Shown: one piece after another, positions 45,735 through 56,126 of the stretch
Layout of the letters: each line of letters begins with the position of its first letter
Numbering within the stretch: position 1 is the stretch's first letter
Origin: Chryseobacterium viscerum
Lineage (GTDB): Bacteria; Bacteroidota; Bacteroidia; Flavobacteriales; Weeksellaceae
DNA: 64,000 bases
Direction: 5' to 3'
Assembly (NCBI RefSeq): GCF_025949665.1
Contig: NZ_JAPDFT010000001.1
Span: forward strand, 2,976,001-3,040,000
Translations under genes and position numbers: made by a program
Notes under the pieces: generated by a model
What the model saw: the letters and a program-made list of their open reading frames with translations, nothing else
Databases searched by the model: none
Told to the model about the DNA's origin: nothing

Positions 45735-47022
45735 TATTATTGAGTGTTCCTATAATTAGAATAAGCGGGATAATGATATAATGTGTATTGATAAATGATG
45801 CATGAAAATTTCCTCCTACTAGCATCAGTAAGAAAAGGAAAAATAAAATAGGCTGCTTTTTTAAGCCTTTAAACCATACAACAATTACAAATAATAATAG
45901 CAGTAAAGTAAAAACGACACCATACTGCACCAGAAAATCTAAAATAAAATTATGGGGCAACATAGATTTTGAAGTCTCACTAAATCCTAAAAATCTGGCG
46001 CCAAACCAGAAGTTTTTATAAAAATAGTTCAGGGCGTTCAAATAATTGTCCAGACGCCCGGAGTCATTGGATAAATTGGTTGTTCTGTTTAAAGAATATA
46101 TATATAATATGGTCTTAACCAGGGGAAAGCCTGCAATTAATGATATCACAATTATTTTGATATTCCTCAGGTAAATAAGCAGAAAGAAAATGGCAATAAA
46201 AAGTGCTGCTATACCCGATCTTCCAGAGGTTAATACACTGGTTCCAATAGTAAAAAACAACAAAATAATACTCCATTTATAATTAATGATATACTGCTTA
46301 GTTAATAATCCATAACATAAAATTAAAGAGACACTTGATAAGTAGATAGATGAAATACTATAATCATAAAACAGACCGGCAAATCCGGTTCTGGACTTAC
46401 CAAATTGATTCTGAACACCCAGATAATTTATTCCCAGAAGTTTAAAAGACAGGTATTGAATTAATACCATTAAACCAGCTACTGATCCTGCAAAAACATA
46501 GAACTTCATCATCGAGGAAACAGTTAATGTGGACATCTTCAACTTGATCAACGCTACTATAATTATTAATAAGAATAACAGCGTTTTTATCAGTGTTTCT
46601 ACCAAAACTTTCGGATAGTTGGACTGATTAAAGAAATAGACTCCCAAACAAAACAACAATAACCCAAGCCCAAGGACTTGAATAAGCTGATTTTTTTTTG
46701 AAGAAAAGCTACTTGTAAGTAATATACAGATAAATAAAAACTGAATAATAATAAAAAGGCTGAAGAAGCTGCTTCCCACCAAAGGGCTGAAACTGAAAGG
46801 TAAAGTTAAGATTAGACAAACAGTAAATGCTTCATTAAGGGTAGACTTTTTACGTATACGATTAAAATAAAAAAGAAATAACAGAATAGACAAACCTCCT
46901 ACTACAATCTGGTTTAAATTAAACATATATAATATGGAAATCACAAAACACATGGATGTACCCATAAGGTAATCTGATTTTGTGAATTTATCTATAGTAT
47001 TATTTATTTCCAATCTTTTCAT
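45709..47022 (-). CDS. O-antigen ligase/polymerase-like membrane protein (Wzy)
   Basis: A 437-residue polytopic membrane protein with about 11-12 hydrophobic segments and a large periplasmic loop (about residues 310-345, NRTTNLSNDSGRLDNYLNAL) as in Wzy/WaaL-type proteins. The loop contains the typical polar pattern SGR near the start. In this locus it should polymerise the repeat unit made by the nearby transferases. Codon usage and base composition look more AT-rich than the surrounding genes. It overlaps both neighbours. Confidence 0.82.
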   Translation of the reverse strand: MKRLEINNTIDKFTKSDYLMGTSMCFVISILYMFNLNQIVVGGLSILLFLFYFNRIRKKSTLNEAFTVCLILTLPFSFSPLVGSSFFSLFIIIQFLFICILLTSSFSSKKNQLIQVLGLGLLLFCLGVYFFNQSNYPKVLVETLIKTLLFLLIIIVALIKLKMSTLTVSSMMKFYVFAGSVAGLMVLIQYLSFKLLGINYLGVQNQFGKSRTGFAGLFYDYSISSIYLSSVSLILCYGLLTKQYIINYKWSIILLFFTIGTSVLTSGRSGIAALFIAIFFLLIYLRNIKIIVISLIAGFPLVKTILYIYSLNRTTNLSNDSGRLDNYLNALNYFYKNFWFGARFLGFSETSKSMLPHNFILDFLVQYGVVFTLLLLLFVIVVWFKGLKKQPILFFLFLLMLVGGNFHASFINTHYIIIPLILIIGTLNNNESISHHK

Positions 47023-48019
47023 TTATCAATTCATATATTCCAAAAAAAGTTGATGAACTCAATGCTAACTTCATTAACTGAGTAAATGGCAACCTTTTTA
47101 AATTAAATAATAAAATTTTAAGATATCTTTTACCTAAAACACGATTAACATTGAATTTATTATTCGGGTAATTTGATTTTAGTTCTAAAGATAGTTTCTT
47201 AAAAAAGGAAAGAATAAAATCCACTGAAAAGTCTTCAAAACTGATATTTCTAATCTTATCCGATAAAGACAGAATATAAATAAAATCTAATTCTTTTTGA
47301 TCTAAAACAATATTCTGCTGCTGTAAAGCCAGCTGCTGAATATTGGATATTGTTCTCTTTCTCTGTTCTAACTGGCCGGCACCAATATTGGTTTGGCTAT
47401 TGGGGGTATCTCTATAATACAACAAAGGCATTCTAAAATTGTACCCTTTACCATATTGCAGAATTTTGATCCACAATTGATAATCTTCAGCATACTTATA
47501 ATCCTTTTCAAAAAAAAGCTTATTCTCTTTAATAATACCAGCCCTGAACATCACTGCCGGATGGGTAAAAGGTGTACTGAAAATTGAATGTATTCTAATT
47601 GAAGTATCATCAACAGGAAGTACACTAAGGTGAAAATGAGAAATAGAATGAGAAAATTCCTTTCTGGATGAACTGCAGATAATATATTCCGGATTCTTCT
47701 CCATGAAATCTATCTGCATTTGAAAACGGGATGAATGGCATATATCATCGGCATCCATTCTGGCAATATATTCACCTTTTGATAATAAAATCCCTTTATT
47801 CAGTGTTTCTATTAATCCTAAATTCTTTTCATTTTCAATGTATCTTATCCTTTCATCATTGTAGCTTACTATGATTTCTTTTGTAAAATCTGTAGAACCG
47901 TCATTAATAACCAACAATTCAAAGTCTTTAAAACTTTGTGCAAGTATACTGTCTACTGCTGCTCTAAGATACTTTTCAGCATTGTATGCGGGTAAAATTA
48001 CCGAAATTTTAGGACTCAT
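47000..48019 (-). CDS. family 2 glycosyltransferase
   Basis: A 339-residue GT-A enzyme with VILPAYNAEKYLRAAVDSIL and ELLVINDGSTD, and the metal-binding ARMDADD. It overlaps the pyruvyltransferase gene by 11 bp and the wzy-like gene by 23 bp. Donor and acceptor are unknown. Confidence 0.92.
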   Translation of the reverse strand: MSPKISVILPAYNAEKYLRAAVDSILAQSFKDFELLVINDGSTDFTKEIIVSYNDERIRYIENEKNLGLIETLNKGILLSKGEYIARMDADDICHSSRFQMQIDFMEKNPEYIICSSSRKEFSHSISHFHLSVLPVDDTSIRIHSIFSTPFTHPAVMFRAGIIKENKLFFEKDYKYAEDYQLWIKILQYGKGYNFRMPLLYYRDTPNSQTNIGAGQLEQRKRTISNIQQLALQQQNIVLDQKELDFIYILSLSDKIRNISFEDFSVDFILSFFKKLSLELKSNYPNNKFNVNRVLGKRYLKILLFNLKRLPFTQLMKLALSSSTFFGIYELINEKIGNK

Positions 48020-49004
48020 TCTTTACATAAAGTTTAACATTATTAAAATTCTTCAGCCAGGCATCGTAAAAATTTTTACTTTTCCCATAAACATTATCCA
48101 GAATAACAACCTCTTTATCCAATAAGATGCTAAGGATTAACCCATGCAAACGGGTGGTATATACTTTATGATATTGATTGATAAACTCTTTTCCGCGGTT
48201 GATATGCAGATCCATTCCATTTTTCTTTTTGAATCCATAAGCATTATCAATGATTAAAGAAGAGGCAGGCAGATACTTGATGACTTTTGAAAGCTTACCG
48301 TCCAGAGCTTCTACATAATTGGTAATGGTATTCATTCTCTTTGAGGAAGAATTATAAGTTGGCCAATCTTTTATATCATATTCACCTTCAATAATATTCT
48401 GAAAAGAATCTTTAATTGCTTCTGCATCAGTTCTGTTCAGATATAAGTTCTTTCTCGTTTCAGGGGAGCTGGTTTTAATATCAGCATCAAAATCTAAAAA
48501 GAAAGCCATGTCCGGTGCTAATTTTAATTTTTCTTCATTAAAACTGGCCTTTAAAGTATCATATGAAGGCAGATCTCTTACCAATACATAAAGATCACGA
48601 TGAGCGTTGAAAACAGCAAAATCTCTTTTTAAATTTTCTTCGCTATTGTAATGCACCGTTTGAGGTAGAACAATAATCCTGTTGTTAGGAAAATTTTCAA
48701 TAATAAATCTTTTAAAACTTTGGCTTGATTCATATATATCACCAAAGTTTCCTCCTCCATGCAGCAGAATAATTGTCTTTTCAGATTTTATATCACTTTT
48801 TTTGAAAGTATATCTGTTATACTGCCCAACACACTTATGTGCTAATGTTTTAAAAAATTCTAATTCTCCTTTCCAAATTAAAGAATCTCCAATATTTCTA
48901 TGATTAGGTATATCCAGCAGGATAAAATCATTATTAATGAGTGGAGTAAGCTGAGTAGATATTATATTCTTTAATTGTCTTATATTTTCTTTATTGGAAT
49001 TCAT
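48009..49004 (-). CDS. polysaccharide pyruvyl transferase family protein
   Basis: A 331-residue protein. DIPNHRNIGDSLIWKGELEF, ILLHGGGNFGDIYESSQSF and the C-terminal YKVYTTRLHGLILSILLDKEVVILDN match the pyruvyltransferase (CsaB/PssK-like) family, which adds 4,6-ketal pyruvate to sugars from phosphoenolpyruvate. It would make the polymer acidic. It lies 2 bp downstream of the wzx-like gene. Confidence 0.9.
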   Translation of the reverse strand: MNSNKENIRQLKNIISTQLTPLINNDFILLDIPNHRNIGDSLIWKGELEFFKTLAHKCVGQYNRYTFKKSDIKSEKTIILLHGGGNFGDIYESSQSFKRFIIENFPNNRIIVLPQTVHYNSEENLKRDFAVFNAHRDLYVLVRDLPSYDTLKASFNEEKLKLAPDMAFFLDFDADIKTSSPETRKNLYLNRTDAEAIKDSFQNIIEGEYDIKDWPTYNSSSKRMNTITNYVEALDGKLSKVIKYLPASSLIIDNAYGFKKKNGMDLHINRGKEFINQYHKVYTTRLHGLILSILLDKEVVILDNVYGKSKNFYDAWLKNFNNVKLYVKNES

Positions 49005-49006
49005 AT

Positions 49007-50416
49007 TTATTTTTTTAGAGAATTTAATTTATTAAAGACTTTTTTAAAAATATCTTTATTAAAATAACCGAACAGTAATAAGGACAATACCGTTAATGAT
49101 ATTGAAATTAAATGACTGCTGTTTATGTATAACAGAATAATTATACTTAAAACCACCAGCATCTGTATGATGAAAGACTTAATATCTATGTCTAATTTCA
49201 AAATCTCAGCAGTCTGTCTGTATCTTATAACAAACATAACAAAGAAACTGACGAATGTCCCTAAAGCAGGTGCGTAAAGACCAATATACTTAATAAAAGC
49301 CATTGAAATAAATACATTTATCAATGCTCCTATCATACTTGTAATAAAAATCCCCTTCGTTGATTTGGTTTTCAGGTAAATAGCACCTAAAAAACCTGAG
49401 ATGGACGAGAAGCAGGAGCCAATATACAGGAGGGTGGCATATTTCCAGGATTCATAAAATTTTGAATCAAACAGAACTTCTGTAATTAATGGAGTAGCTG
49501 CTATTAAAATGGTTGATAAACCAATATTTACAGCGATATATTTATTAAAAAGCTTTGAAAAAAAAGGGTTATTAGGGTCATTTCCAGCAATTGCCATATC
49601 CTGCCAGGCCAGCATAAATACAGTATTAAAAATTGTCAGAATAGCGGGTAATCTTGCAGAAACAGCATAAATACCATTATCTTCTATTGTTAAAAATTTT
49701 AAAATAATATATCTGTCTGATGCATTAATAACCCACCAGCTTATAGAATTCAATATTAATGGAAGTGAATAAAATAAGATCTGTTTTTGTAATGAATAGT
49801 TGATTTTTATACTGACATATTTCTTAAACAGAAAGCTTACTTTAAACAACATCAATAAAATTGCAATAAAATTACTGATAAAAAGTGCATAAAAGATACC
49901 TTGTACCTTATCATGAAATATATCCGTCAGTAAGAAAAGTAAACTAAAAGAAAATATAAAAAAACTATTTATAATTCCTATAAATGAATAGTATCTCGTT
50001 AATCCTAACCCTCTTAATATCTGCTGAAAAAAGGGTAATAAACATGAGCTTATAATCAGCAGTGACAATTCTTTCTGGTAAGGAATATGGTAGAAAAGCC
50101 CACCCAGATAAAGCAATAATTCAAAGCTTATAAAGGAAATCAATAATAGAATACTACATTGCTTAAATATATTATCTATATAATTTTCTTTTTCGTTTTC
50201 TTTATCCAGAAACCAGCGATAAATTGCCTCATTCATCTGTAAAGAGACAAAAGGAACCAATAAATTGACACTTGTCAGCACTAAGTCATATTCTCCTAAT
50301 TCTTTTCTGGAAAGATAGTAGGAGTAAATAGGAATTAATAGAAAAGATAAAATCTTAGATCCAAAATTACCAATTGTATATATTAATGTACTTTTTATTA
50401 AAGTATTGCTATTCAT
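49007..50416 (-). CDS. Wzx-type polysaccharide flippase
   Basis: A 469-residue polytopic membrane protein with about 12-14 helices. It starts IKSTLIYTIGNFGSKILSFLLIPIYSYYLS, characteristic of the MATE/PST flippase family that moves undecaprenyl-linked repeat units across the inner membrane. It works with the Wzy-like and Wza/Wzc proteins of the same operon. It lies 36 bp after the dehydrogenase gene. Confidence 0.93.
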   Translation of the reverse strand: MNSNTLIKSTLIYTIGNFGSKILSFLLIPIYSYYLSRKELGEYDLVLTSVNLLVPFVSLQMNEAIYRWFLDKENEKENYIDNIFKQCSILLLISFISFELLLYLGGLFYHIPYQKELSLLIISSCLLPFFQQILRGLGLTRYYSFIGIINSFFIFSFSLLFLLTDIFHDKVQGIFYALFISNFIAILLMLFKVSFLFKKYVSIKINYSLQKQILFYSLPLILNSISWWVINASDRYIILKFLTIEDNGIYAVSARLPAILTIFNTVFMLAWQDMAIAGNDPNNPFFSKLFNKYIAVNIGLSTILIAATPLITEVLFDSKFYESWKYATLLYIGSCFSSISGFLGAIYLKTKSTKGIFITSMIGALINVFISMAFIKYIGLYAPALGTFVSFFVMFVIRYRQTAEILKLDIDIKSFIIQMLVVLSIIILLYINSSHLISISLTVLSLLLFGYFNKDIFKKVFNKLNSLKK

Positions 50417-50452
50417 TATTATAGTAATAAATATTATTTAGTTCATATTTAT

Positions 50453-51745
50453 TTATAATCTTGAATGGCTTTCTTCTAAGATTCCTTTTACGTCATAAAT
50501 GATTCCATTTTCTTTTAAATGATTTTTTAAATCCAGATCATTGAATTGTTTATGTGCAACTGTAAGGATAATAGCATCATATTTTTCCTGTGGAATTTCA
50601 TTCACGACCTCTAATCCATATTCGTGTTTTACTTCATCAGGATTAGCCCATGGATCAAAAGTTGTAACCTGCAAAGCATAGTCTTCAAGCCCATGAATCA
50701 CATCTACCGCTTTTGTATTACGTACATCCGGACAATTTTCTTTAAAAGTTATTCCTAAATTCAAAACTGTGGCACCATTGATGGTCACCTTATTTTTAAT
50801 CATGGTTTTCAATAACTGAGAAGCTACATACTGTCCCATGGAATCATTAAGACGGCGTCCTGCTAATATAATTTCCGGATGATATCCTTTTTCCTGAGCT
50901 TTCTGAGCCAGATAATATGGGTCAACACCAATGCAGTGCCCCCCTACAAGCCCTGGTTTGAACGGTAAAAAGTTCCATTTGGTTCCTGCAGCTTCCAATA
51001 CTGCATGAGTATCAATATCTAAAAGATTGAATATTTTTGCCAATTCATTTACAAAGGCAATATTAATATCCCTTTGCGAATTTTCAATTACTTTGGCAGC
51101 CTCTGCAACCTTAATTGTTGGAGCTAAATGAGTCCCCGCAATGATTACAGACTGATATAAATTATTTACTATTTCCCCGATTTCTGGTGTTGAGCCCGAG
51201 GTAACTTTTAAGATCTTTTCAACAGTATGCTCTTTATCACCGGGATTAATACGCTCAGGAGAATATCCTGCAAAGAAGTCCTGGTTAAATACCATTTCTG
51301 AAACTTTTTCCAGAACAGGAATACATTCTTCTTCAGTAGCTCCTGGATATACAGTAGATTCGTAAATCACTATATCACCTTTGGACAATACTTTTCCTAC
51401 AGTTTCTGAGGCTTTATACAGCGGAGTAAGGTCAGGACGGTTATGTTGATCCACCGGAGTCGGAACAGTAATAACGTAAATGTCTGCATCCTGAATATCC
51501 TTGATATCAGCTGAACAATATAATCCTTTTGCAGCATCCTGATTAAAAGGATTATCCTGAATTAATACAGATTCCAATACTTCATTTTCCACTTCCAGAG
51601 TACTGTCAACCCCTGTGTTTAATTCCGCAATTCTTTTCTGATTAATATCAAAACCTACAACCGGATATTTTGTGGCAAACAACCTGGCTAAAGGCAAACC
51701 TACATATCCTAATCCTATAATGGCAATTTTATGTTCTTTCTTCAT
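50453..51745 (-). CDS. UDP-N-acetyl-hexosamine 6-dehydrogenase (TviB/WbpO type)
   Basis: A 430-residue nucleotide-sugar dehydrogenase. The NAD-binding fold begins [16 protein letters not shown]-like near residue 8, the catalytic Cys lies in [15 protein letters not shown], and EACK-like and [13 protein letters not shown] elements follow. It oxidises the 6-position of a UDP-HexNAc to the uronic acid. With the adjacent 4-epimerase it would make UDP-GalNAcA (WbpP/WbpO or TviB/TviC logic), but the exact sugar cannot be read from sequence. Confidence 0.92.
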   Translation of the reverse strand: MKKEHKIAIIGLGYVGLPLARLFATKYPVVGFDINQKRIAELNTGVDSTLEVENEVLESVLIQDNPFNQDAAKGLYCSADIKDIQDADIYVITVPTPVDQHNRPDLTPLYKASETVGKVLSKGDIVIYESTVYPGATEEECIPVLEKVSEMVFNQDFFAGYSPERINPGDKEHTVEKILKVTSGSTPEIGEIVNNLYQSVIIAGTHLAPTIKVAEAAKVIENSQRDINIAFVNELAKIFNLLDIDTHAVLEAAGTKWNFLPFKPGLVGGHCIGVDPYYLAQKAQEKGYHPEIILAGRRLNDSMGQYVASQLLKTMIKNKVTINGATVLNLGITFKENCPDVRNTKAVDVIHGLEDYALQVTTFDPWANPDEVKHEYGLEVVNEIPQEKYDAIILTVAHKQFNDLDLKNHLKENGIIYDVKGILEESHSRL

Positions 51746-51766
51746 AAAGATTCAATTAAAAAATGT

Positions 51767-52735
51767 TTACTTTAAATTTGTCCAATACCAGTTAATAGCT
51801 TCCTGTAAACCTTTATCTATATTATGGCTAGGTTTATATCCTAATAATTTTTCTGCTTTTTCAACTGATGCCAGTGAATGTGGAATATCTCCTACACGGT
51901 TCGGACCATGGACAACTTCCACTTTACCAATCTTTTCGTCAAATTCACTTAAATATTTTTTAAGATATCCTACCAGATCATTCAATGTAGTACGGTCTCC
52001 TACTGCTGTATTATAAACTGTGTTCACAGCTTCAGGGTTTTCAGTAAGCATGGCCAGTTCATTCATCTGAATAACATTGTCGATATATGTAAAATCACGT
52101 GAGTAATCTCCTGTTCCATTTATTGTAGGAGATTCGTGGTTGATCAGCTGTTTTACAAATAAAGGAATAACAGCAGCATAAGCTCCATTAGGGTCCTGTC
52201 TGCGTCCAAATACATTAAAGTATCTCAAGCCGATGCACTCCATTCCGTAAGTTTTCCCGAATACATCTGCATACAATTCATTGACATATTTGGTAATGGC
52301 ATATGGAGATAATGGTCTTCCGATAACATCTTCTACTTTAGGTAATGATGCAGAATCTCCATATGTGGATGAAGAAGCAGCATATACGAAACGTTTTACT
52401 TTGGCATCGCGTGCGGCAACCAGCATATTTAAAAATCCTGAAACATTCACATCGTTACTTGTAATAGGATCTTTAATTGATCTTGGAACTGAGCCTAGTG
52501 CAGCCTGATGCAGAATATAATCTACATTTTCCACTGCCTTCTGACAAACTTCCAAATCACGGATATCCCCTTCAATGAGTTTATAGTTTGGATTTTCAAG
52601 GAAAGGTGCAATATTATGGCGGTGTCCTGTTGCAAAATTGTCTAAGCACACTACATAATAGCCTTTTTTTAAAAAATACTCCGTTAAGTTAGAGCCAATA
52701 AAACCCGCTCCACCTGTAATTAAAATTTTATTCAT
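51767..52735 (-). CDS. UDP-N-acetylglucosamine 4-epimerase-like (TviC/WbpP type)
   Basis: A 322-residue extended SDR. The Rossmann motif is ITGGAGFIGSNLTEYFLKKG, the catalytic YxxxK is in LSPYAITKYVNELYADVFG, and the family-like GLRYFNVFGRRQDPNGAYAAVIP follows. It interconverts UDP-GlcNAc and UDP-GalNAc (or their uronates), feeding the dehydrogenase 21 bp downstream. It lies 2 bp from the Wzc gene. Confidence 0.93.
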   Translation of the reverse strand: MNKILITGGAGFIGSNLTEYFLKKGYYVVCLDNFATGHRHNIAPFLENPNYKLIEGDIRDLEVCQKAVENVDYILHQAALGSVPRSIKDPITSNDVNVSGFLNMLVAARDAKVKRFVYAASSSTYGDSASLPKVEDVIGRPLSPYAITKYVNELYADVFGKTYGMECIGLRYFNVFGRRQDPNGAYAAVIPLFVKQLINHESPTINGTGDYSRDFTYIDNVIQMNELAMLTENPEAVNTVYNTAVGDRTTLNDLVGYLKKYLSEFDEKIGKVEVVHGPNRVGDIPHSLASVEKAEKLLGYKPSHNIDKGLQEAINWYWTNLK

Positions 52736-52737
52736 TT

Positions 52738-55077
52738 TTATGATTTGAAAATTTTACTCCACCAACTTTTTTTATCATTTGTTTGGCTGTAGCCATATCC
52801 ATAGCTATAGTTATATCCGTAACCTCCTGCACGTTTTGAAACATCATTAATGACAAAAGATACATTCTTCAACTTAGAGTCATTCACCAGATCATTAGCA
52901 AAATCTATCAAAATATTTCTTGATACTCCGGATCTTACTACATATAATGTTGCATCTGCTGTATCTACAATGCTAAGCGTGTCTGAAACAAGCATAAGCG
53001 GTGCAGAGTCTATAATGATATAAGCATATTGAGAAGACATCTCCGCAATAAGTTTCTGATACCTTCCATTAGAAAGCAGTTCCTGAGGGTTAGGAGGAAT
53101 TGCTCCGGCATAAATAACATCACATGAAGGATTGGTAGTGGATGTATGGATAAGTTCTTCCACGTTTACAGAATTATCATACAAATATTCTGTAAGCCCC
53201 TTTCTTTTGGTTGGCTCACTATCATATCGCTGAATCTGAGGATTACGAATATCTGAACCTATAAGAAGAGCTCTGGAATTTTTATTGGCAATGGTAAGTG
53301 CAAGATTCACAGAAACCAGGGTTTTCCCTTCTCCTTTTACCGAAGAAGTTACCATAATTACCTTAGCAGAATCTTTTACAGGTAAAACAAATTTAAGGTT
53401 TGAAACAAGCACTCTGAAAGCTTCCGCCAGTTCAGAAAAATCATTTTTCTGGATCAAGTGGTTTTCATTATCCTTAAGTGAAGGTATATCTACCAATACC
53501 CCCAATTCTGAACGTTCTTTAATATCATCTCTGGTATAAATCTTATCATCCAGCATGAAAGCGAAGTATAAAACAGCAAAAGGAAATAATAAACCAAGCA
53601 ATATCGCTCCTAAAAAGATAATATCTTTTTTAGGGGATACAGGTATATCTTCTGTAAATGCAGGATTTACAATTTTAGCTTTCGGTACATTTACCGATAG
53701 ATTGATTGCATTTTCTTCTCTTTTTTGAAGAAGAAATAAAAACAACTGTTCTTTAAGAGTTTGCTGACGTTCAATTCCTCTGTAGACTTTAGACTGTCCG
53801 GGAACTTTTTCAATCATACTATTGTTAGAATTGATCTGGTTCTGCAGCTGAGAAATACCAGTCTGCACCGATTGCTTCTGCTCCTGGATATTATCACGGA
53901 TAACTTCCTTTAAAGAAGCAATTTCTCTGTTCATTTCTATAACAGCCGGGTTTTCATTGGTTGCCTGCTTAAGGGTTTTATTCCTATTGATAATCAATGA
54001 ATTATACTGAGATATTGATTGTTCCAGAGAAGGATTCAAACCAAGATTGGATGGCATAAGCTGGTTATTGCCTTTTGAAGCCTCTCCTGAAAGTGAATTT
54101 AAAAGATCAAGCTGAGCTTGCTGCTGAAGGAGAACTTTAGTATTATCACTTGTATTCTGTAATGCCAGCTGCGCCTGTGCCTGAATATCTACAATACGAT
54201 TACGGTTCTCGAAATCTTCTTTTTGATTTTCTACCCCTGAAAGGTCTTTGGTAATTACTTCCAGTCTTTTATCGATGAATTCCTGAGTATTCTGAGCTTG
54301 TAAATTTTTATCTTTCTGTCCATCCAGATTATACTGCCTGGTCACCTCATTAAGAATAGCTTCCGATTTTTCAGGAAGAGTTCCTATCAGGTTAATCTCC
54401 ATTAGCATGGCTTTTTCATCTGGTAAATTTACCTCTATCTTTTTTTCTAATTTTTTTACTTTCTCAATCGGATTCCAAAAAACTATTTTATATTTTGATT
54501 TAAAAGCAAAAACAGGATTTCTCTGAAATACCACGCTCCCAAAATCCAAATTTAGAGGAATATTAAATTTACCTTTAAAGGTCTCTTTTTTTTTATCCTG
54601 AAGCGTAAACTGATCTCCCTTTAAGTCTATCATCGTATATTCAGAAAATATAAAATTCTCATTATTATTATATGATAATATTTTTGCAATCACAGGGACT
54701 TTACTAAACAGCTGCGAATCTTTAATTTCTCCTGTATTGAAATATTCTACACTGAGATTAAGATTTTTTACAACCTCCATGAGGATAGGCCGTGAGGTGA
54801 CAACTGCTCCTTCACTTTTCAGTTCATCAGCATTGCCTAAACCCATACCTAGATTCTCCAGATCGGATAATGCCGAAGAAAGATTACTTTGTTTTTTATC
54901 AAATTTAAGGACTGTTGTTGATTGATACTGAGGTACACTGTATCTAAGATAAATGTAAGCTCCTATTACAAAAAACAAAATAGAAGCAATAAACCATGGC
55001 CATTTATATAGGTACTGAGAGATAACTTTTTTTAGGTTCAAACCGTCTTCCTTTTCCTGAAATTCTATCTTCTGCAT
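52738..55077 (-). CDS. Wzc-type polysaccharide co-polymerase / bacterial tyrosine kinase
   Basis: A 779-residue inner-membrane protein with two membrane segments (about 31-50 and 493-515) and a long periplasmic coiled-coil region between them. A C-terminal BY-kinase has Walker A SSVKGEGKTLVSVNLA, Walker A' LIGSDIRNP and Walker B IIIDSAPL. The very end carries a tyrosine cluster (GGYGYNYSYGYGYS) as autophosphorylation tail. It controls chain length and export with the Wza lipoprotein 3 bp upstream. Confidence 0.95.
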   Translation of the reverse strand: MQKIEFQEKEDGLNLKKVISQYLYKWPWFIASILFFVIGAYIYLRYSVPQYQSTTVLKFDKKQSNLSSALSDLENLGMGLGNADELKSEGAVVTSRPILMEVVKNLNLSVEYFNTGEIKDSQLFSKVPVIAKILSYNNNENFIFSEYTMIDLKGDQFTLQDKKKETFKGKFNIPLNLDFGSVVFQRNPVFAFKSKYKIVFWNPIEKVKKLEKKIEVNLPDEKAMLMEINLIGTLPEKSEAILNEVTRQYNLDGQKDKNLQAQNTQEFIDKRLEVITKDLSGVENQKEDFENRNRIVDIQAQAQLALQNTSDNTKVLLQQQAQLDLLNSLSGEASKGNNQLMPSNLGLNPSLEQSISQYNSLIINRNKTLKQATNENPAVIEMNREIASLKEVIRDNIQEQKQSVQTGISQLQNQINSNNSMIEKVPGQSKVYRGIERQQTLKEQLFLFLLQKREENAINLSVNVPKAKIVNPAFTEDIPVSPKKDIIFLGAILLGLLFPFAVLYFAFMLDDKIYTRDDIKERSELGVLVDIPSLKDNENHLIQKNDFSELAEAFRVLVSNLKFVLPVKDSAKVIMVTSSVKGEGKTLVSVNLALTIANKNSRALLIGSDIRNPQIQRYDSEPTKRKGLTEYLYDNSVNVEELIHTSTTNPSCDVIYAGAIPPNPQELLSNGRYQKLIAEMSSQYAYIIIDSAPLMLVSDTLSIVDTADATLYVVRSGVSRNILIDFANDLVNDSKLKNVSFVINDVSKRAGGYGYNYSYGYGYSQTNDKKSWWSKIFKS

Positions 55078-55080
55078 ATT

Positions 55081-55872
55081 TTATTTTCGTGTTAAAGCAA
55101 TAATAAGCGTACCTGCTGTTAATAATGCACCAATAATCTGGAATGTAAGAGCTCTGTTCGGGTTCGAGTTAGCCTGAACCTGTTTATTTTTGTCCGGCTG
55201 TACATATAATATGTCGTTTTGTTTCATATAATAGTATGGTGAACTTACTATATCGGATCTGGTAAGGTCTACATTAGCAATCTGATCAGTCCCATCATCT
55301 CCTGTACGGATAAGTTTCACATTTGTACGATCTCCGAAATCTGTCATATCCCCAGCTAGACCTAATGCCTGAAAAATGTTAATCTTTTGAGACACACTTT
55401 CTTTCTGTCCAGGGTTTTTTACTTCACCTAAGACGCTTACATTGAAATTTTTTAGAGTAATGCTCACCATAGGGTCTGTAAGATATCTCTTAAGTCGAGC
55501 CTCCAGATCTTGTTTCAACTGTATCTGAGTCATCCCTTTAGCATATATATTCCCAATTACAGGAAAATATATATTTCCTTCTTCATTTACCAAATATTCA
55601 CTTGGCTGCGAGTATTGATTTATTCCAGTATTAGAATTGCTTCCTACTTTATTTGTCGTATTGAGGTTGAAAGGTTTTACTGCAGCTTCATCAAGTGCAG
55701 ATACAAGAATTAGCAGTACATCACCTTCCTGAATATGTAAGCCCTGGAATTTTGCTTTTGCAACTTCTTCTTCCATATTATGCTTTGATATATATACCAT
55801 ATTCTGTTTCGGTCTGCATGATAATAAAGTAACCGATAACAATATTATATACGCAATAATAGTTTTATTCAT
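55081..55872 (-). CDS. Wza-like polysaccharide export lipoprotein
   Basis: A 263-residue outer-membrane lipoprotein. The lipobox is LLSC with Cys19. A poly_export domain (about 45-140, LHIQEGDVLLILVSALD, YLVNEEGNIYFPVIGNIYAKG) and an SLBB domain (about 145-225, FNVSVLGEVKNPGQK) follow, with a C-terminal hydrophobic helix (about 240-260), as in Wza-like proteins of Bacteroidota. Forms the export channel with the Wzc gene product. Confidence 0.95.
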   Translation of the reverse strand: MNKTIIAYIILLSVTLLSCRPKQNMVYISKHNMEEEVAKAKFQGLHIQEGDVLLILVSALDEAAVKPFNLNTTNKVGSNSNTGINQYSQPSEYLVNEEGNIYFPVIGNIYAKGMTQIQLKQDLEARLKRYLTDPMVSITLKNFNVSVLGEVKNPGQKESVSQKINIFQALGLAGDMTDFGDRTNVKLIRTGDDGTDQIANVDLTRSDIVSSPYYYMKQNDILYVQPDKNKQVQANSNPNRALTFQIIGALLTAGTLIIALTRK

Positions 55873-56126
55873 ATGTTTTTATTCTAAATCTACTTGTGTT
55901 GTTATTCTAAAATCTACTTGAGCTAACTTCAATTTTATTAAGATACTCTTTTTGAAAAAAAGTTAACCTCACATATTTTTCCATATTTATTAGAAGATTT
56001 TTTTATGTGAAATGTATTTTAAATTTATAGATTTTAGATTAATTCTTTCTCTAGCAATTTTCATTCCGTTTAAAAACAAAAACAGCTAAAATTACTACTT
56101 TCTATTAAATTTCGTTTATTTCATTT

